From NCBI GenBank assembly GCA_900771185.1, contig CAAGND010000037.1, positions 1-11,403 on the forward strand: a DNA stretch of 11,403 nucleotides. Reading direction: 5' to 3'. Every line of letters begins with the position of its first letter. Positions within the stretch are counted from its first letter, which is position 1. This stretch comes from Clostridia bacterium (GTDB lineage Bacteria; Bacillota; Clostridia; Oscillospirales; Acutalibacteraceae). The notes under the pieces were generated by a model. That model was not told the DNA's origin. It saw only the letters and a program-made list of their open reading frames with translations, and searched no databases. Of this stretch, positions 1 to 6,884 are shown in pieces. A program made the position numbers and the translations under genes.

Positions 1-50
1 ACACTCTTTTCCCTACACGACGCTCTTCCGATCTGGGAATTCTCGAATTC
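1..50. other. Sequencing adapter plus EcoRI-site linker (non-genomic)
   Basis: Bases 1-34 match the well-known 33-base Illumina read-1 adapter end (ending CGCTCTTCCGATCT), apart from one extra T in the T-run at bases 7-10. Bases 35-50 follow directly and hold two EcoRI sites, GAATTC at 37-42 and 45-50, as in a linker or cloning junction. The adapter match is from memory. Native sequence probably begins between about 45 and 51. The adapter happens to stay open in the frame of the next gene, so translation through it would add false residues. Confidence 0.93.
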
Positions 51-458
51 CGTAACGGTCAATTTCACTCAAGGCACAATGAAATTATCTATGTGTATTA
101 CAGTGAGTCATCACCGTCATACCGCGAAGAATACGCGAACGGCGGCTACGACTCCGACGGAGAATATCTTGTTTATTTTGAGTTTCCGTCCGTAAATGTC
201 AAATCAACAACACTGATATTCTGGAAAAAAGGGGTTGGGCTTCTCGGATATTATTTCTATCATCCCAACACCGCATCCGGAGTGAAGGAAGTCAATGTTC
301 GCCTCACCTACAAGGGTGCTGAGGGCTGGGACATGGCGGAAACCTTTGTTCCCACACCTCTGACCGGCTCAGAGCGCAAATGGCCCGACAAGCTCTGGCC
401 GACCGAATACAGAGGTCTGGACGACCCGGAGCTCCGTGCCATTTTGGAGGAATACTGA
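51..458 (+). CDS. Unrecognised protein, 5'-truncated
   Basis: The reading frame is open from the left edge to a TGA at 456-458. About 135 codons are native if the insert starts near base 51. A GTG at 93 could serve as a start, but it has no ribosome binding site and the frame reads sensibly upstream of it (RNGQFHSRHNEIIYVYYSES), so I treat the gene as cut by the library boundary. The fragment is rich in aromatic residues (YLVYFEF, GYYFYHP) with alternating hydrophobic/polar stretches that suggest beta strands. It then has a Trp/Pro-rich stretch (KWPDKLWP) and an acidic helix-like C-terminus (DDPELRAILEEY). There is no signal peptide or membrane segment in the visible part. I recognise no family and assign no function. 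A hairpin terminator follows 8 bp after the stop. Confidence 0.6.
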   Translation, partial: RNGQFHSRHNEIIYVYYSESSPSYREEYANGGYDSDGEYLVYFEFPSVNVKSTTLIFWKKGVGLLGYYFYHPNTASGVKEVNVRLTYKGAEGWDMAETFVPTPLTGSERKWPDKLWPTEYRGLDDPELRAILEEY

Positions 459-466
459 TGAAAAAG

Positions 467-492
467 CAGTGGACCGCTCAAGCGGTCCACTG
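467..492. terminator. Bidirectional hairpin terminator
   Basis: The arms CAGTGGACCGC (467-477) and GCGGTCCACTG (482-492) pair perfectly over 11 bp around the loop TCAA. AAAAAG precedes the left arm, giving CTTTTT after the hairpin on the - strand. On the + strand the T-run is weaker (TTGATTTGT). It lies between converging genes that end at 458 (+) and 513 (-), and probably serves both, more strongly the - strand gene. Confidence 0.8.
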
Positions 493-512
493 TTGATTTG
501 TCAGGTTAATTT

Positions 513-1514
513 TTATTTCTTCTTGCCTACGCCCTCATACTCCGCAACCCAGTCGACCATATCCTTGAAGGACTGCTTTGCGCCCATGGGCTCATAGCCG
601 AGCTCCGCTTTTGCCTTGTCGATGCTGAAGTTGCAGTTGGAGGTGAGCTTGCGGATGGAATAGCGGGTGAAGAGCGGGGTCTTCTTTGCGGCGTTGTAAT
701 AGACCTCCATAAGAGGAGCAAACGCGTTTGCCAGACCGAGCGGAATCTTCAGGCTCGGAGCCTTGAAACCGCAGATATCCGCGAGAATGTGGATGAGCTG
801 ATCAACAGTGACCATCTCGTCGGTGAGGATATAGCCCTCGCCGGGAGTGCCCTTGTCAGCAGCGGCAACCATGCCCTTCGCAACGTCACGCACGTCAACA
901 AAGTTATAAGCGCCGAAGGAGAGGGAGACGGGGAACTTGCCCTTCATGAACATTCTGACCATCTCGCCGACGGAGGAAACCTTGAAGTCATACGGGCCGC
1001 AGCAAGCGCCGGGATAAACAACAACTGTCTCCAGCTCTTCGGAGTTGTTGTCAAACACGAAGTTTGTAGCGGTAGCCTTTGTCTTCGCATATGTACCGTC
1101 AAGAATGTCGGGGTTGAATCTGGGAATCTCGCGCATAACCTGATTGTCCGGAAGCGGCGGGTATGCGTCAACGGAGGAAGCGTAAACGAGTCTCTTGACA
1201 CCGCACTGTTTGCAAGCCTCAACAACATTCTTTGTGCCGTCAACATTGACCTTCCAGGTCATTTCCTCGTTGCCCTTGTTTATTTCAATAACGCCCGCAA
1301 GGTGATAGACAACATCGGCACCCTCGAACGCCTTGACAAGAGAGTCATAATCCGTCACATCACCAAAAACACGCTCGCAATCGATGCCGTCAAACATCTT
1401 GCTCTCTTTTCTGATAAGAATTCTGAACTTTTCGCCGCGCGCCTCAAGCTCCTTGATAAGCGCAAAACCGACGTGACCGGTCGCACCGGTGACTACTGAA
1501 AGTCTTTCTGCCAT
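513..1514 (-). CDS. NAD(P)-dependent epimerase/reductase, extended SDR family
   Basis: This 333-residue protein is a cytosolic extended short-chain dehydrogenase/reductase of the type annotated as NAD-dependent epimerase/dehydratase or dihydroflavonol-4-reductase-like. The Rossmann dinucleotide motif TGATGHVG (G10, G13, G16) is at the N-terminus and HLAG at 71-74 is the usual cofactor-loop motif. The catalytic set is complete: S113/S114 in YASS and Y142-x3-K146 in YAKTK. YPG (167-169) and the VDVRDVAKG stretch (around 206-214) are also typical. Length fits the family. The ATG at 1514 has a good AAAGGAG site (1523-1529) 8 bp upstream. The substrate cannot be told from sequence; a nucleotide sugar or small ketone/aldehyde is possible. 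It appears monocistronic: a promoter-like -10 lies upstream and a terminator lies just past the stop. The family is secure, the exact activity unknown. Confidence 0.92.
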   Translation of the reverse strand: MAERLSVVTGATGHVGFALIKELEARGEKFRILIRKESKMFDGIDCERVFGDVTDYDSLVKAFEGADVVYHLAGVIEINKGNEEMTWKVNVDGTKNVVEACKQCGVKRLVYASSVDAYPPLPDNQVMREIPRFNPDILDGTYAKTKATATNFVFDNNSEELETVVVYPGACCGPYDFKVSSVGEMVRMFMKGKFPVSLSFGAYNFVDVRDVAKGMVAAADKGTPGEGYILTDEMVTVDQLIHILADICGFKAPSLKIPLGLANAFAPLMEVYYNAAKKTPLFTRYSIRKLTSNCNFSIDKAKAELGYEPMGAKQSFKDMVDWVAEYEGVGKKK

Positions 1515-1549
1515 TTTTTACACTCCTTTAAAAATATCGCTTGTGGTTT

Positions 1550-1555
1550 ATTATA
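1550..1555 (-). promoter_or_regulatory. Possible -10 element for the epimerase gene
   Basis: On the - strand this reads TATAAT, a perfect sigma-A -10 hexamer, about 35 bp upstream of the ATG and ahead of the AAAGGAG ribosome site. No good -35 hexamer sits 16-18 bp further upstream, so the call rests mainly on the -10 and its position. Confidence 0.4.
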
Positions 1556-1734
1556 TACTAATGCAGTCATTTTATATTTAAAAACAGTAAAAATAGAAGC
1601 TGAATTCGTTACAATTTTATTTATAGCCGCCGCAGTCTATCGAATTGTTTTTCAATTTTGCAAAAGACCGTTCGTGCTGCGGTTTTCATGCAAAAAAATA
1701 TCCGCGTGAAACCTCTCTGTGTTCACCGTTGTCA

Positions 1735-1763
1735 TTGACTTTTTCGTCATTTCGATATATTAT
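1735..1763 (+). promoter_or_regulatory. Sigma-A-type promoter of glpK
   Basis: TTGACT (1735-1740; 5 of 6 to consensus) is followed, after exactly 17 bp, by TATTAT (1758-1763; 5 of 6). Transcription would start near 1770, giving a leader of roughly 87 nt before the glpK ATG. This is the best promoter in the window. It is likely to drive both glpK and the malic enzyme gene behind it. Confidence 0.7.
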
Positions 1764-1809
1764 TTTTATGTGATATTTTTTGTGCCGCACAGCCCATGAA
1801 AAGGGGTTG

Positions 1810-1830
1810 CGGAAAGTTTCCGTTTAACGG
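1810..1830. promoter_or_regulatory. Two overlapping dyads in the glpK leader
   Basis: CGGAAA-G-TTTCCG (1810-1822) and CCGTT-T-AACGG (1820-1830) are two perfect inverted repeats that share three bases. They lie between the predicted transcription start and the glpK ribosome site. They could be an operator or a small mRNA structure. I do not recognise them as a known regulator site, and short palindromes can arise by chance. Confidence 0.3.
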
Positions 1831-1856
1831 TATTTTCATTGAAAGGAATTGATCTG

Positions 1857-3365
1857 ATGGCAAAGTACATACTTGCACTCGACCAGGGAACAACCAGCTC
1901 CCGAGCTATTGTTTTTGACAAGAGCGGCAACATAATTGCCAAAGCACAAAAGGAATTCGATCAGATATATCCCGCTGCCGGCTGGGTCGAGCATGACCCC
2001 ATGGAGATTCTCTTCAGCCAGTTTCAGGCTGTGACCTCCGTTTTCGCATCGGGAACGGTATCCGCGGATGAGATTGCGGCTATCGGCATAACCAATCAGC
2101 GTGAAACCACCATTATGTGGGACCGCGAGACCGGAAAGCCCGTATACAACGCCATCGTCTGGCAGTGCAGACGCACCGCCGAGCTGTGTGAACAGCTCAA
2201 AAGAGACGGCATGGAGGAATATATAAAGGAAAAGACCGGTCTTGTTGTTGACGCATACTTTTCCGGAACAAAAATCAAGTGGATTCTTGACAATGTCCCG
2301 GGAGCCCGCGCTCTTGCGGAGGCCGGTCAGCTTCTCTTCGGAACCGTTGAGACCTGGCTTATATGGAATCTCACGGGCGGCAGAGTTCATATCACCGACT
2401 ACTCGAACGCTTCGAGAACCATGCTTTTCGATGTTGACAAGCTCTGCTGGGACGAAACTCTCTGCAATCATCTCGGGATTCCCATGTCCGTCCTGCCTGA
2501 GGTCGTGCCCTCAAGCATGGTATACGGCAAAGTTGCGGGCGGCATAATCGGCCTTGAGGATCTTGAGGGAATACCGATAAGCGGCGCTATCGGCGACCAG
2601 CCCGCCGCTCTGTTCGGTCAGGCATGCTTTGAGCCGGGTCAGGCGAAAAACACCTACGGCACAGGCTGCTTCCTGCTCATGAACACCGGAGACAAGAGAG
2701 TTCGCTCAAAGAACAATCTGCTCACCGGCGTCGCGTGGGGCATAGGCGACAAGGTTGAATATGCCATTGAGGGCTCCGCGTTCAACGCAGGCTCTGTTAT
2801 AAAGTGGCTTCGTGACGAGCTTCATATGATAGACACAGCTCGCCGCTGCGATGAGCTTGCGGAATCTGTCGAAGATGCCAACGGAATATATTTTGTCCCC
2901 GCATTCACGGGTCTCGGTGCTCCCTACTGGGATATGTACGCAAGGGGCTGCATAGTGGGGCTTACCAGAGGCGTCAACCGCGCGCACATCGCCCGCTCGG
3001 TGCTTGAGGCCATAGCCTTCCAGATGACCGACCTGCTTGAAGCGATGGCGGACGATTCCGGCATCAACTTCACTGAGCTCAGAGTGGACGGAGGCGCCAG
3101 CGTCAGCGATATACTGCTCCAGATTCAGTCCGACATGATAAGGGCTATTGTCGACAGACCCAAGACGGTTGAAACCACCGCTCTGGGGGCCGCGTATCTC
3201 GCCGGTCTTGCCGTCGGCTACTGGAAAGACAAAGCGGAAATCGCCCAGAACCGTGAGATTGAAAAAATATTCACACCCAAGCTTGAAAAGGCAAAGAGAG
3301 ACGAGCTTTACAGCGGATGGAAAAAAGCTGTTGAGCGTTCAAGGAATTGGGCTTCCAGAGACTGA
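1857..3365 (+). CDS. glpK: Glycerol kinase
   Basis: GlpK phosphorylates glycerol with ATP to sn-glycerol-3-phosphate, trapping it for glycolysis or lipid synthesis. The product is 502 residues, the same length as E. coli GlpK, with the FGGY two-domain kinase layout. The N-terminal phosphate loop DQGTTSSR starts at D9. Glycerol-binding positions are present: R82-E83, Y134, D247 (catalytic base) and Q248. The FGGY signature YFSGTKIKWILDN spans 134-146, GTG is at 268-270 and a DGGAS motif lies in the C-terminal ATPase half. I chose ATG 1857 because AAAGGA (1842-1847) is 9 bp upstream and MAKYILALDQG is the family start; a TTG at 1839 is in frame but overlaps that site. The loop before GDQP (GLEDLEGIP) lacks the His that PTS HPr phosphorylates in many Firmicutes enzymes, so that control may be absent. 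No glpF or glpD is adjacent. A malic enzyme gene follows after 36 bp. Confidence 0.97.
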   Translation: MAKYILALDQGTTSSRAIVFDKSGNIIAKAQKEFDQIYPAAGWVEHDPMEILFSQFQAVTSVFASGTVSADEIAAIGITNQRETTIMWDRETGKPVYNAIVWQCRRTAELCEQLKRDGMEEYIKEKTGLVVDAYFSGTKIKWILDNVPGARALAEAGQLLFGTVETWLIWNLTGGRVHITDYSNASRTMLFDVDKLCWDETLCNHLGIPMSVLPEVVPSSMVYGKVAGGIIGLEDLEGIPISGAIGDQPAALFGQACFEPGQAKNTYGTGCFLLMNTGDKRVRSKNNLLTGVAWGIGDKVEYAIEGSAFNAGSVIKWLRDELHMIDTARRCDELAESVEDANGIYFVPAFTGLGAPYWDMYARGCIVGLTRGVNRAHIARSVLEAIAFQMTDLLEAMADDSGINFTELRVDGGASVSDILLQIQSDMIRAIVDRPKTVETTALGAAYLAGLAVGYWKDKAEIAQNREIEKIFTPKLEKAKRDELYSGWKKAVERSRNWASRD

Positions 3366-3401
3366 CAGAAAATTAATTTCCCGAAAGGATACCGTTTGCA
3401 C

Positions 3402-4571
3402 ATGGATTATCTCAGTGAATCACTTAAACTTCATTATGAACTCAAGGGCAAGCTTGAAATTCAGCCCAGAGCCGGTGTGGGCAACAAGGATGAGCTTTCA
3501 CTCGCCTATACCCCCGGCGTGGCCGCCGCATGCCTTGAAATTCAAAAGGACAACTCCAAAAGCTTTGAACTGACCAGGCGCTGGAACACCGTTGCGGTTG
3601 TCACGGACGGCACCGCCGTGCTCGGGCTTGGAGATATCGGACCTGAGGCTGGCATGCCCGTCATGGAGGGAAAATGCGTGCTTTTCAAGGCGTTCGGCAA
3701 TGTTGACGCCATTCCGCTGTGTGTGCGTTCAAAGAATGTTGATGACATAGTCAACACCGTCGCACTCCTGGCAGGTTCCTTCGGCGGCGTTAACCTTGAG
3801 GACATTTCAGCCCCGCGCTGCTTTGAAATTGAGAAAAAGCTCAAAGAGAAAACGGATATTCCGATTTTCCATGACGACCAGCACGGAACCGCCGTTGTCT
3901 GCCTTGCCGCCGTTATCAACGCACTCAAGTTTGTCGGCAAGCGCCTTGAGGACTGCACCGTCGCTTTCAGCGGTTCGGGAGCTGCCGGTGTCGCAATAGC
4001 CAGACTCTTTGATTCAATGGGCGTTGGAGATATCATCATGTGTGACCGCAAAGGCATTATCTGCGAGGGGGCGGATCTCACCCCCGCCAAGGCAGAGATT
4101 GCCGCTTTCACAAACAAAGGTCACCGCACAGGCACTCTCGCAGACGCGATGAAGGGCGCTGACATCTTTGTCGGTGTTTCGGCACCGGGCATTGTCACAG
4201 AGGAGATGGCGGCCTCCATGGCCGACAACGCCGTTATAATGGCAATGGCCAACCCCGTTCCCGAAATCATGCCTGAGCTTGCAAAGAAGGCCGGCGCCGC
4301 CGTTGTCGGAACAGGCAGAAGCGACTTTCCCAATCAGATAAACAACGTCCTCGCGTTCCCCGGAATTTTCAGAGGAGCGCTGGATGTGCGTGCAAGCGAT
4401 ATAAACGAACAGATGAAGATAGCCGCGGCAAGGGCCATCGCCTCCCTCGTGGGAGACAGCGAGCTCAGCGGCGACTATATTCTGCCCGCCGCTTTCGATG
4501 AACGTGTCGGACCTGCGGTCGCCGCCGCGGTGGCACAGGCCGCGAGAGACAGCGGTGTCGCAAGATTATAA
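3402..4571 (+). CDS. Malic enzyme (oxaloacetate-decarboxylating malate dehydrogenase)
   Basis: This enzyme oxidatively decarboxylates malate to pyruvate and CO2, reducing NAD(P)+. It is cytosolic and 389 residues long, matching the short bacterial form without the C-terminal phosphotransacetylase domain of E. coli MaeB. The proposed acid/base pair is present as Y36 (AYTPGVA) and K91 (EGKCVLFK). Metal ligands are in NLEDI (E133, D134) and FHDDQHGTA (D159). The Rossmann motif SGSGAAG starts at 190. D215 ends the second beta strand (MCDRKG), which favours NAD over NADP; that preference is inference. ANPVPEI and FPNQINN are further family motifs. The start is uncertain: GAAAGGA (3383-3389) sits 6 bp before a TTG at 3396 and 12 bp before the ATG at 3402. 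I prefer the ATG because homologues begin MDY-x-ESLKLH. It probably shares the glpK transcript and ends at a strong hairpin. Confidence 0.95.
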   Translation: MDYLSESLKLHYELKGKLEIQPRAGVGNKDELSLAYTPGVAAACLEIQKDNSKSFELTRRWNTVAVVTDGTAVLGLGDIGPEAGMPVMEGKCVLFKAFGNVDAIPLCVRSKNVDDIVNTVALLAGSFGGVNLEDISAPRCFEIEKKLKEKTDIPIFHDDQHGTAVVCLAAVINALKFVGKRLEDCTVAFSGSGAAGVAIARLFDSMGVGDIIMCDRKGIICEGADLTPAKAEIAAFTNKGHRTGTLADAMKGADIFVGVSAPGIVTEEMAASMADNAVIMAMANPVPEIMPELAKKAGAAVVGTGRSDFPNQINNVLAFPGIFRGALDVRASDINEQMKIAAARAIASLVGDSELSGDYILPAAFDERVGPAVAAAVAQAARDSGVARL

Positions 4572-4575
4572 TAAA

Positions 4576-4601
4576 AAAGGCGCACAGAATCGTGCGCCTT
4601 T
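4576..4601. terminator. Bidirectional hairpin terminator
   Basis: AAAGGCGCAC (4576-4585) pairs perfectly with GTGCGCCTTT (4592-4601) around a 6-nt loop. The A-run before it gives a T-run on the - strand, and CCTTT ends it on the + strand. It sits between the malic enzyme stop (4571, +) and the XRE regulator stop (4609, -), ending both transcripts. Confidence 0.88.
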
Positions 4602-4608
4602 CAGACTT

Positions 4609-5256
4609 TCATTTATATGAGCATACGCAGTCCTCAGAAAGCGTGATGCCCTGCTCCGCGCACTGGTCTTTGATATACTGCTGCATATGCTTGACCACCG
4701 TTTTAATACATTGCGGAGGCTCCTGCGCTCCCTCCGGGCTGACCGTGCGTTTTCCCAGGATAAGCTGATTTTCGATACCGTCCATGATTTTCGTATATGT
4801 ATCATTATTGACACTGTCAACATTCGGAAGCCAGCTTTTCGGGAAGGTTCCCTTGTCAACCTCCGAAATTATCATACGGTAAATCAGCATCCCGTATATA
4901 TGGTGTATTTCGTCAACGAGCTCACCGTCATGCTTCGCGATAAGATATTCACGCAGACGACCCGTAGCCCTGAACAGAGTCAGGGTGCCCATCAAGTTAT
5001 CGCTGCCGATATCGCTCTTTATCGTAAACGCTCCGGTGAAGCCCTGCTTGCTGTCGCTCCGTCCGAGCAGATAGTCGGTGGTGACATTGTAAAAATCGGC
5101 CGCTTTGATGATAAAATCCAAGCCGCATTCTCTTATTCCGTTCTCATAGTGCGACAAAAGCGCCTGTGAGACACCAAGACCGGCTGCGGCCTCTTTTTGG
5201 CTCATATTTTTTTCTTTTCTCAGTCGAGACAAAATAACAGAAAAGTTTCTTTCCAT
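4609..5256 (-). CDS. XRE-family HTH transcriptional regulator
   Basis: This 215-residue predicted DNA-binding regulator has a Cro/CI-type helix-turn-helix at about residues 5-63. The core SQKEAAAGLGVSQALLSHYE carries the two helices, and YNVTTDYLLGR closes the domain as is usual in Firmicutes XRE proteins. Residues ~70-215 form a second domain I do not recognise. It is mostly helical-looking, with no membrane segment, no protease or metal motif, and a C-terminal Cys pair (CVC). That domain could sense a ligand or mediate dimerisation. The ATG at 5256 has only a modest GGGG ribosome site. The gene is divergent from the phosphatase/amidohydrolase pair, with a dyad in the shared 105-bp gap. Autoregulation and control of those neighbours are plausible but unproven. 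Confidence 0.88.
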   Translation of the reverse strand: MERNFSVILSRLRKEKNMSQKEAAAGLGVSQALLSHYENGIRECGLDFIIKAADFYNVTTDYLLGRSDSKQGFTGAFTIKSDIGSDNLMGTLTLFRATGRLREYLIAKHDGELVDEIHHIYGMLIYRMIISEVDKGTFPKSWLPNVDSVNNDTYTKIMDGIENQLILGKRTVSPEGAQEPPQCIKTVVKHMQQYIKDQCAEQGITLSEDCVCSYK

Positions 5257-5275
5257 AATGATACCCCGTTTTCAA

Positions 5276-5301
5276 ATTATACTATTTGTATAGATTATAA
5301 C
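5276..5301. promoter_or_regulatory. Divergent promoter/operator region, XRE regulator and phosphatase
   Basis: On the - strand TATAAT (5276-5281) could be the -10 for the regulator, about 20 bp before its ATG, though no good -35 is visible. It overlaps the dyad TATAC-TATTT-GTATA (5278-5292), a size and AT content typical of XRE operators. On the + strand TATAAC (5296-5301) could be a weak -10 for the phosphatase. Repressor binding to the dyad would block both directions. The dyad is seen; its role is inferred. Confidence 0.4.
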
Positions 5302-5361
5302 AGATTTTTACCTGTTTTCAATATTAACCGATGAATCTTCTTTATGTTTTTGGGAGGAAAT

Positions 5362-5997
5362 ATGAAAAGTTATACCGTATACATAATCCGAAACGGCACA
5401 ACTGCGGAAAATCTTCAGGGAAAATATATCGGCCACACCGATGTTGACCTGAGCGAGGACGGACGCCGTCAGCTCATGAACATGCGTCAAGAGCTTGTCT
5501 ATCCGCCGGTTGAAGCCGTTATAACAAGCCCGCTCAAACGCTGCACCCAGACCGCGCAGATTCTGTATCCGGACAATAAGTTCATCTGCATCGACTCCCT
5601 GATAGAGTGCAACTTCGGCGAATTTGAGGGCAAAAGCGCTGAGGAGCTTCAGGACTATCCGGTCTTTCCGCACTGGCTGGCAGGTGAGCCGGGTGTTGAA
5701 CCGCCGTTCGGCGAGAGCAACGAGGCATTCGGCAACCGGGTTTGCGATGGATTCATCAAAATCGTTGACGGACTGATGAAAACCAAAACGATGACGAGCG
5801 CCGTAATCACTCACGGCGGTGTCATTATGGCTCTGCTCTCCGCCTTCGGACTTCCCGAACTGCCCATGCACGAGTGGATGACACCGAACGGCTGCGGCTA
5901 CACACTGCGGATAACCCCTTCGCTTTGGATGCGTGGCAGAAAATTCGAGGTTGCATATGAATTCCCCTATGAAAAGAATCCCGAAGAGAATATCTAA
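5362..5997 (+). CDS. Histidine-phosphatase-superfamily protein with Asn in place of catalytic His
   Basis: This 211-residue protein belongs to the phosphoglycerate mutase-like histidine phosphatase superfamily. The fold markers are clear: I-I-R10-N11-G12-T-T at the N-terminus, TSPLKRCTQTAQIL with R60, the acid-site ECNFGEFEG with E82, GESNEAFGNRV at 117-127, and V-I-T-H151-G-G. In active members the first motif is RHG, and that His takes the phosphoryl group. Here it is N11, encoded by AAC at 5392-5394, one base from CAC. The second His, both Arg and the Glu remain. The protein is therefore probably inactive as a classical phosphatase, or a phosphate/phosphosugar-binding pseudoenzyme, unless the base is a sequencing error. 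I chose ATG 5362 because GGGAGG (5352-5357) sits just upstream; an ATG at 5344 precedes that site. The amidohydrolase gene follows after 60 bp in the same direction. Confidence 0.9.
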   Translation: MKSYTVYIIRNGTTAENLQGKYIGHTDVDLSEDGRRQLMNMRQELVYPPVEAVITSPLKRCTQTAQILYPDNKFICIDSLIECNFGEFEGKSAEELQDYPVFPHWLAGEPGVEPPFGESNEAFGNRVCDGFIKIVDGLMKTKTMTSAVITHGGVIMALLSAFGLPELPMHEWMTPNGCGYTLRITPSLWMRGRKFEVAYEFPYEKNPEENI

Positions 5998-6057
5998 TTA
6001 ATCACTGATAACCAGATTTTAGCAGCGATTACCTAATTCCGAAAGGATGGTCAAAAT

Positions 6058-6876
6058 ATGATTTTTGCCAATCACGCGCACGTCTTTCCGAAAGAAATCA
6101 GGGAGGACGGCTGTGCCGACAGGCTCATGGAGCTGCTTGACGAGTGCGGAATTGACAAATGCATCGCTTTTGCTCCGTTTCAGAGCCGCCTCGATGAGGA
6201 GGGCTTTGGACAAAACGCGAACCGCTGGCTCGCCGAAGAGATAAAGAACAACAGCAGACTTATGGGCTTCGGCACGGTGGATATGGATGCCTCAGATGTG
6301 CGCTCACAGGTTCGTATGATAGCCGACCTCGGCTTCAAAGGCATCAAGCTGCATCCTCCATATCAGGAGTTCAGAGTTGATGGTGAAAAGGCCTTTGAGG
6401 TCTATGACGAGGCGCAGTCGCTCGGTCTTTTTCTCTCTTTTCACACCGGCATGCACTGGCACAGGCTCAGAGAAAGCACTCTGCTGATGTACGATGAGAT
6501 AGCATGGAATTTCAAAGACCTTAAATTCAGCATGGAGCATGTCGGCGGCTTCAGCTTTTTCCGCGAGGCTCTCGCCGTTATGGTTAACAATATGCGCGGC
6601 GGGCTTCAGCCCCGTGTATATGCGGGTTGGACCAGTATCGCCGCTCCTGACGAGGAGGGCGTATACGATGCGTGGACACTGACCGACAGCGACCTTAAAA
6701 CCATCATATATCAGACGGGAGAAACCCGCAGCATATTCGGGCTTGACTTCCCATATAAGGACGCGAAGTATATCAAAAAAAGTATTGAGCGCATCCGCGG
6801 TCTTGATATTAGCGATGAGGCAAAGGAGAGAATTCTCGGCAGGAACCTTGCCGAGGCGCTCGGAACAGAATTTTAA
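6058..6876 (+). CDS. Amidohydrolase-family metal-dependent hydrolase (Amidohydro_2 type)
   Basis: This 272-residue protein is a cytosolic TIM-barrel metallohydrolase or decarboxylase. The ligand set can be read in order: H6 and H8 (NHAHVF), H99 (GIKLHPPY), H129 (LSFHTG), H161 (SMEHVGG) and D230 (FGLDFPY). The C-terminal ILGRNLAEALG matches the usual end of the family. GIDKCIAFAPF at 31-41 is the typical first helix/strand. The substrate is unknown; relatives hydrolyse or decarboxylate small cyclic amides, lactones or aromatic acids. The ATG at 6058 has GAAAGGA (6041-6047) 10 bp upstream. The 60-bp gap behind the phosphatase homologue shows no terminator, so they are probably co-transcribed. 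A strong hairpin follows the stop. Confidence 0.88.
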   Translation: MIFANHAHVFPKEIREDGCADRLMELLDECGIDKCIAFAPFQSRLDEEGFGQNANRWLAEEIKNNSRLMGFGTVDMDASDVRSQVRMIADLGFKGIKLHPPYQEFRVDGEKAFEVYDEAQSLGLFLSFHTGMHWHRLRESTLLMYDEIAWNFKDLKFSMEHVGGFSFFREALAVMVNNMRGGLQPRVYAGWTSIAAPDEEGVYDAWTLTDSDLKTIIYQTGETRSIFGLDFPYKDAKYIKKSIERIRGLDISDEAKERILGRNLAEALGTEF

Positions 6877-6884
6877 TCAAGTTT

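Larger units (their letters stand above)
1515..1856. other. Divergent AT-rich intergenic region, epimerase/glpK
   Basis: This 342-bp gap separates the divergent epimerase and glpK genes and has no coding frame I can support. It is AT-rich. It holds a promoter-like -10 for the epimerase (- strand) near 1550, a good promoter for glpK at 1735-1763, and two overlapping short dyads in the glpK leader (1810-1830). The middle (about 1600-1720) has only weak imperfect hairpins, for example AATTG/CAATT around a T-run. I see no recognisable riboswitch. Confidence 0.6.

Noticed and set aside
789..1499. Long + strand open frame of 236 codons opposite the epimerase
   Set aside because: It lies wholly within the clear SDR gene, shows no family motifs and has no ribosome site. 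It is an antisense shadow.
1764..1856. Riboswitch in the glpK leader
   Set aside because: The leader is only about 90 nt, with two very short dyads and no conserved riboswitch core that I can recognise.
1836..2471. Long - strand open frame of 211 codons opposite glpK
   Set aside because: Antisense to the conserved glpK coding sequence, with no recognisable domain.
3542..4117. - strand open frame of 191 codons opposite the malic enzyme
   Set aside because: Antisense shadow of a highly conserved gene; low-complexity Ser/Pro/Thr composition.
5308..5871. - strand open frame of 187 codons opposite the phosphatase homologue
   Set aside because: It overlaps a gene with clear family motifs and a strong ribosome site. 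The antisense protein has no motif I recognise.
5998..6057. Separate promoter for the amidohydrolase
   Set aside because: The 60-bp gap has no convincing -35/-10 pair and no terminator before it, so co-transcription is the simpler reading.
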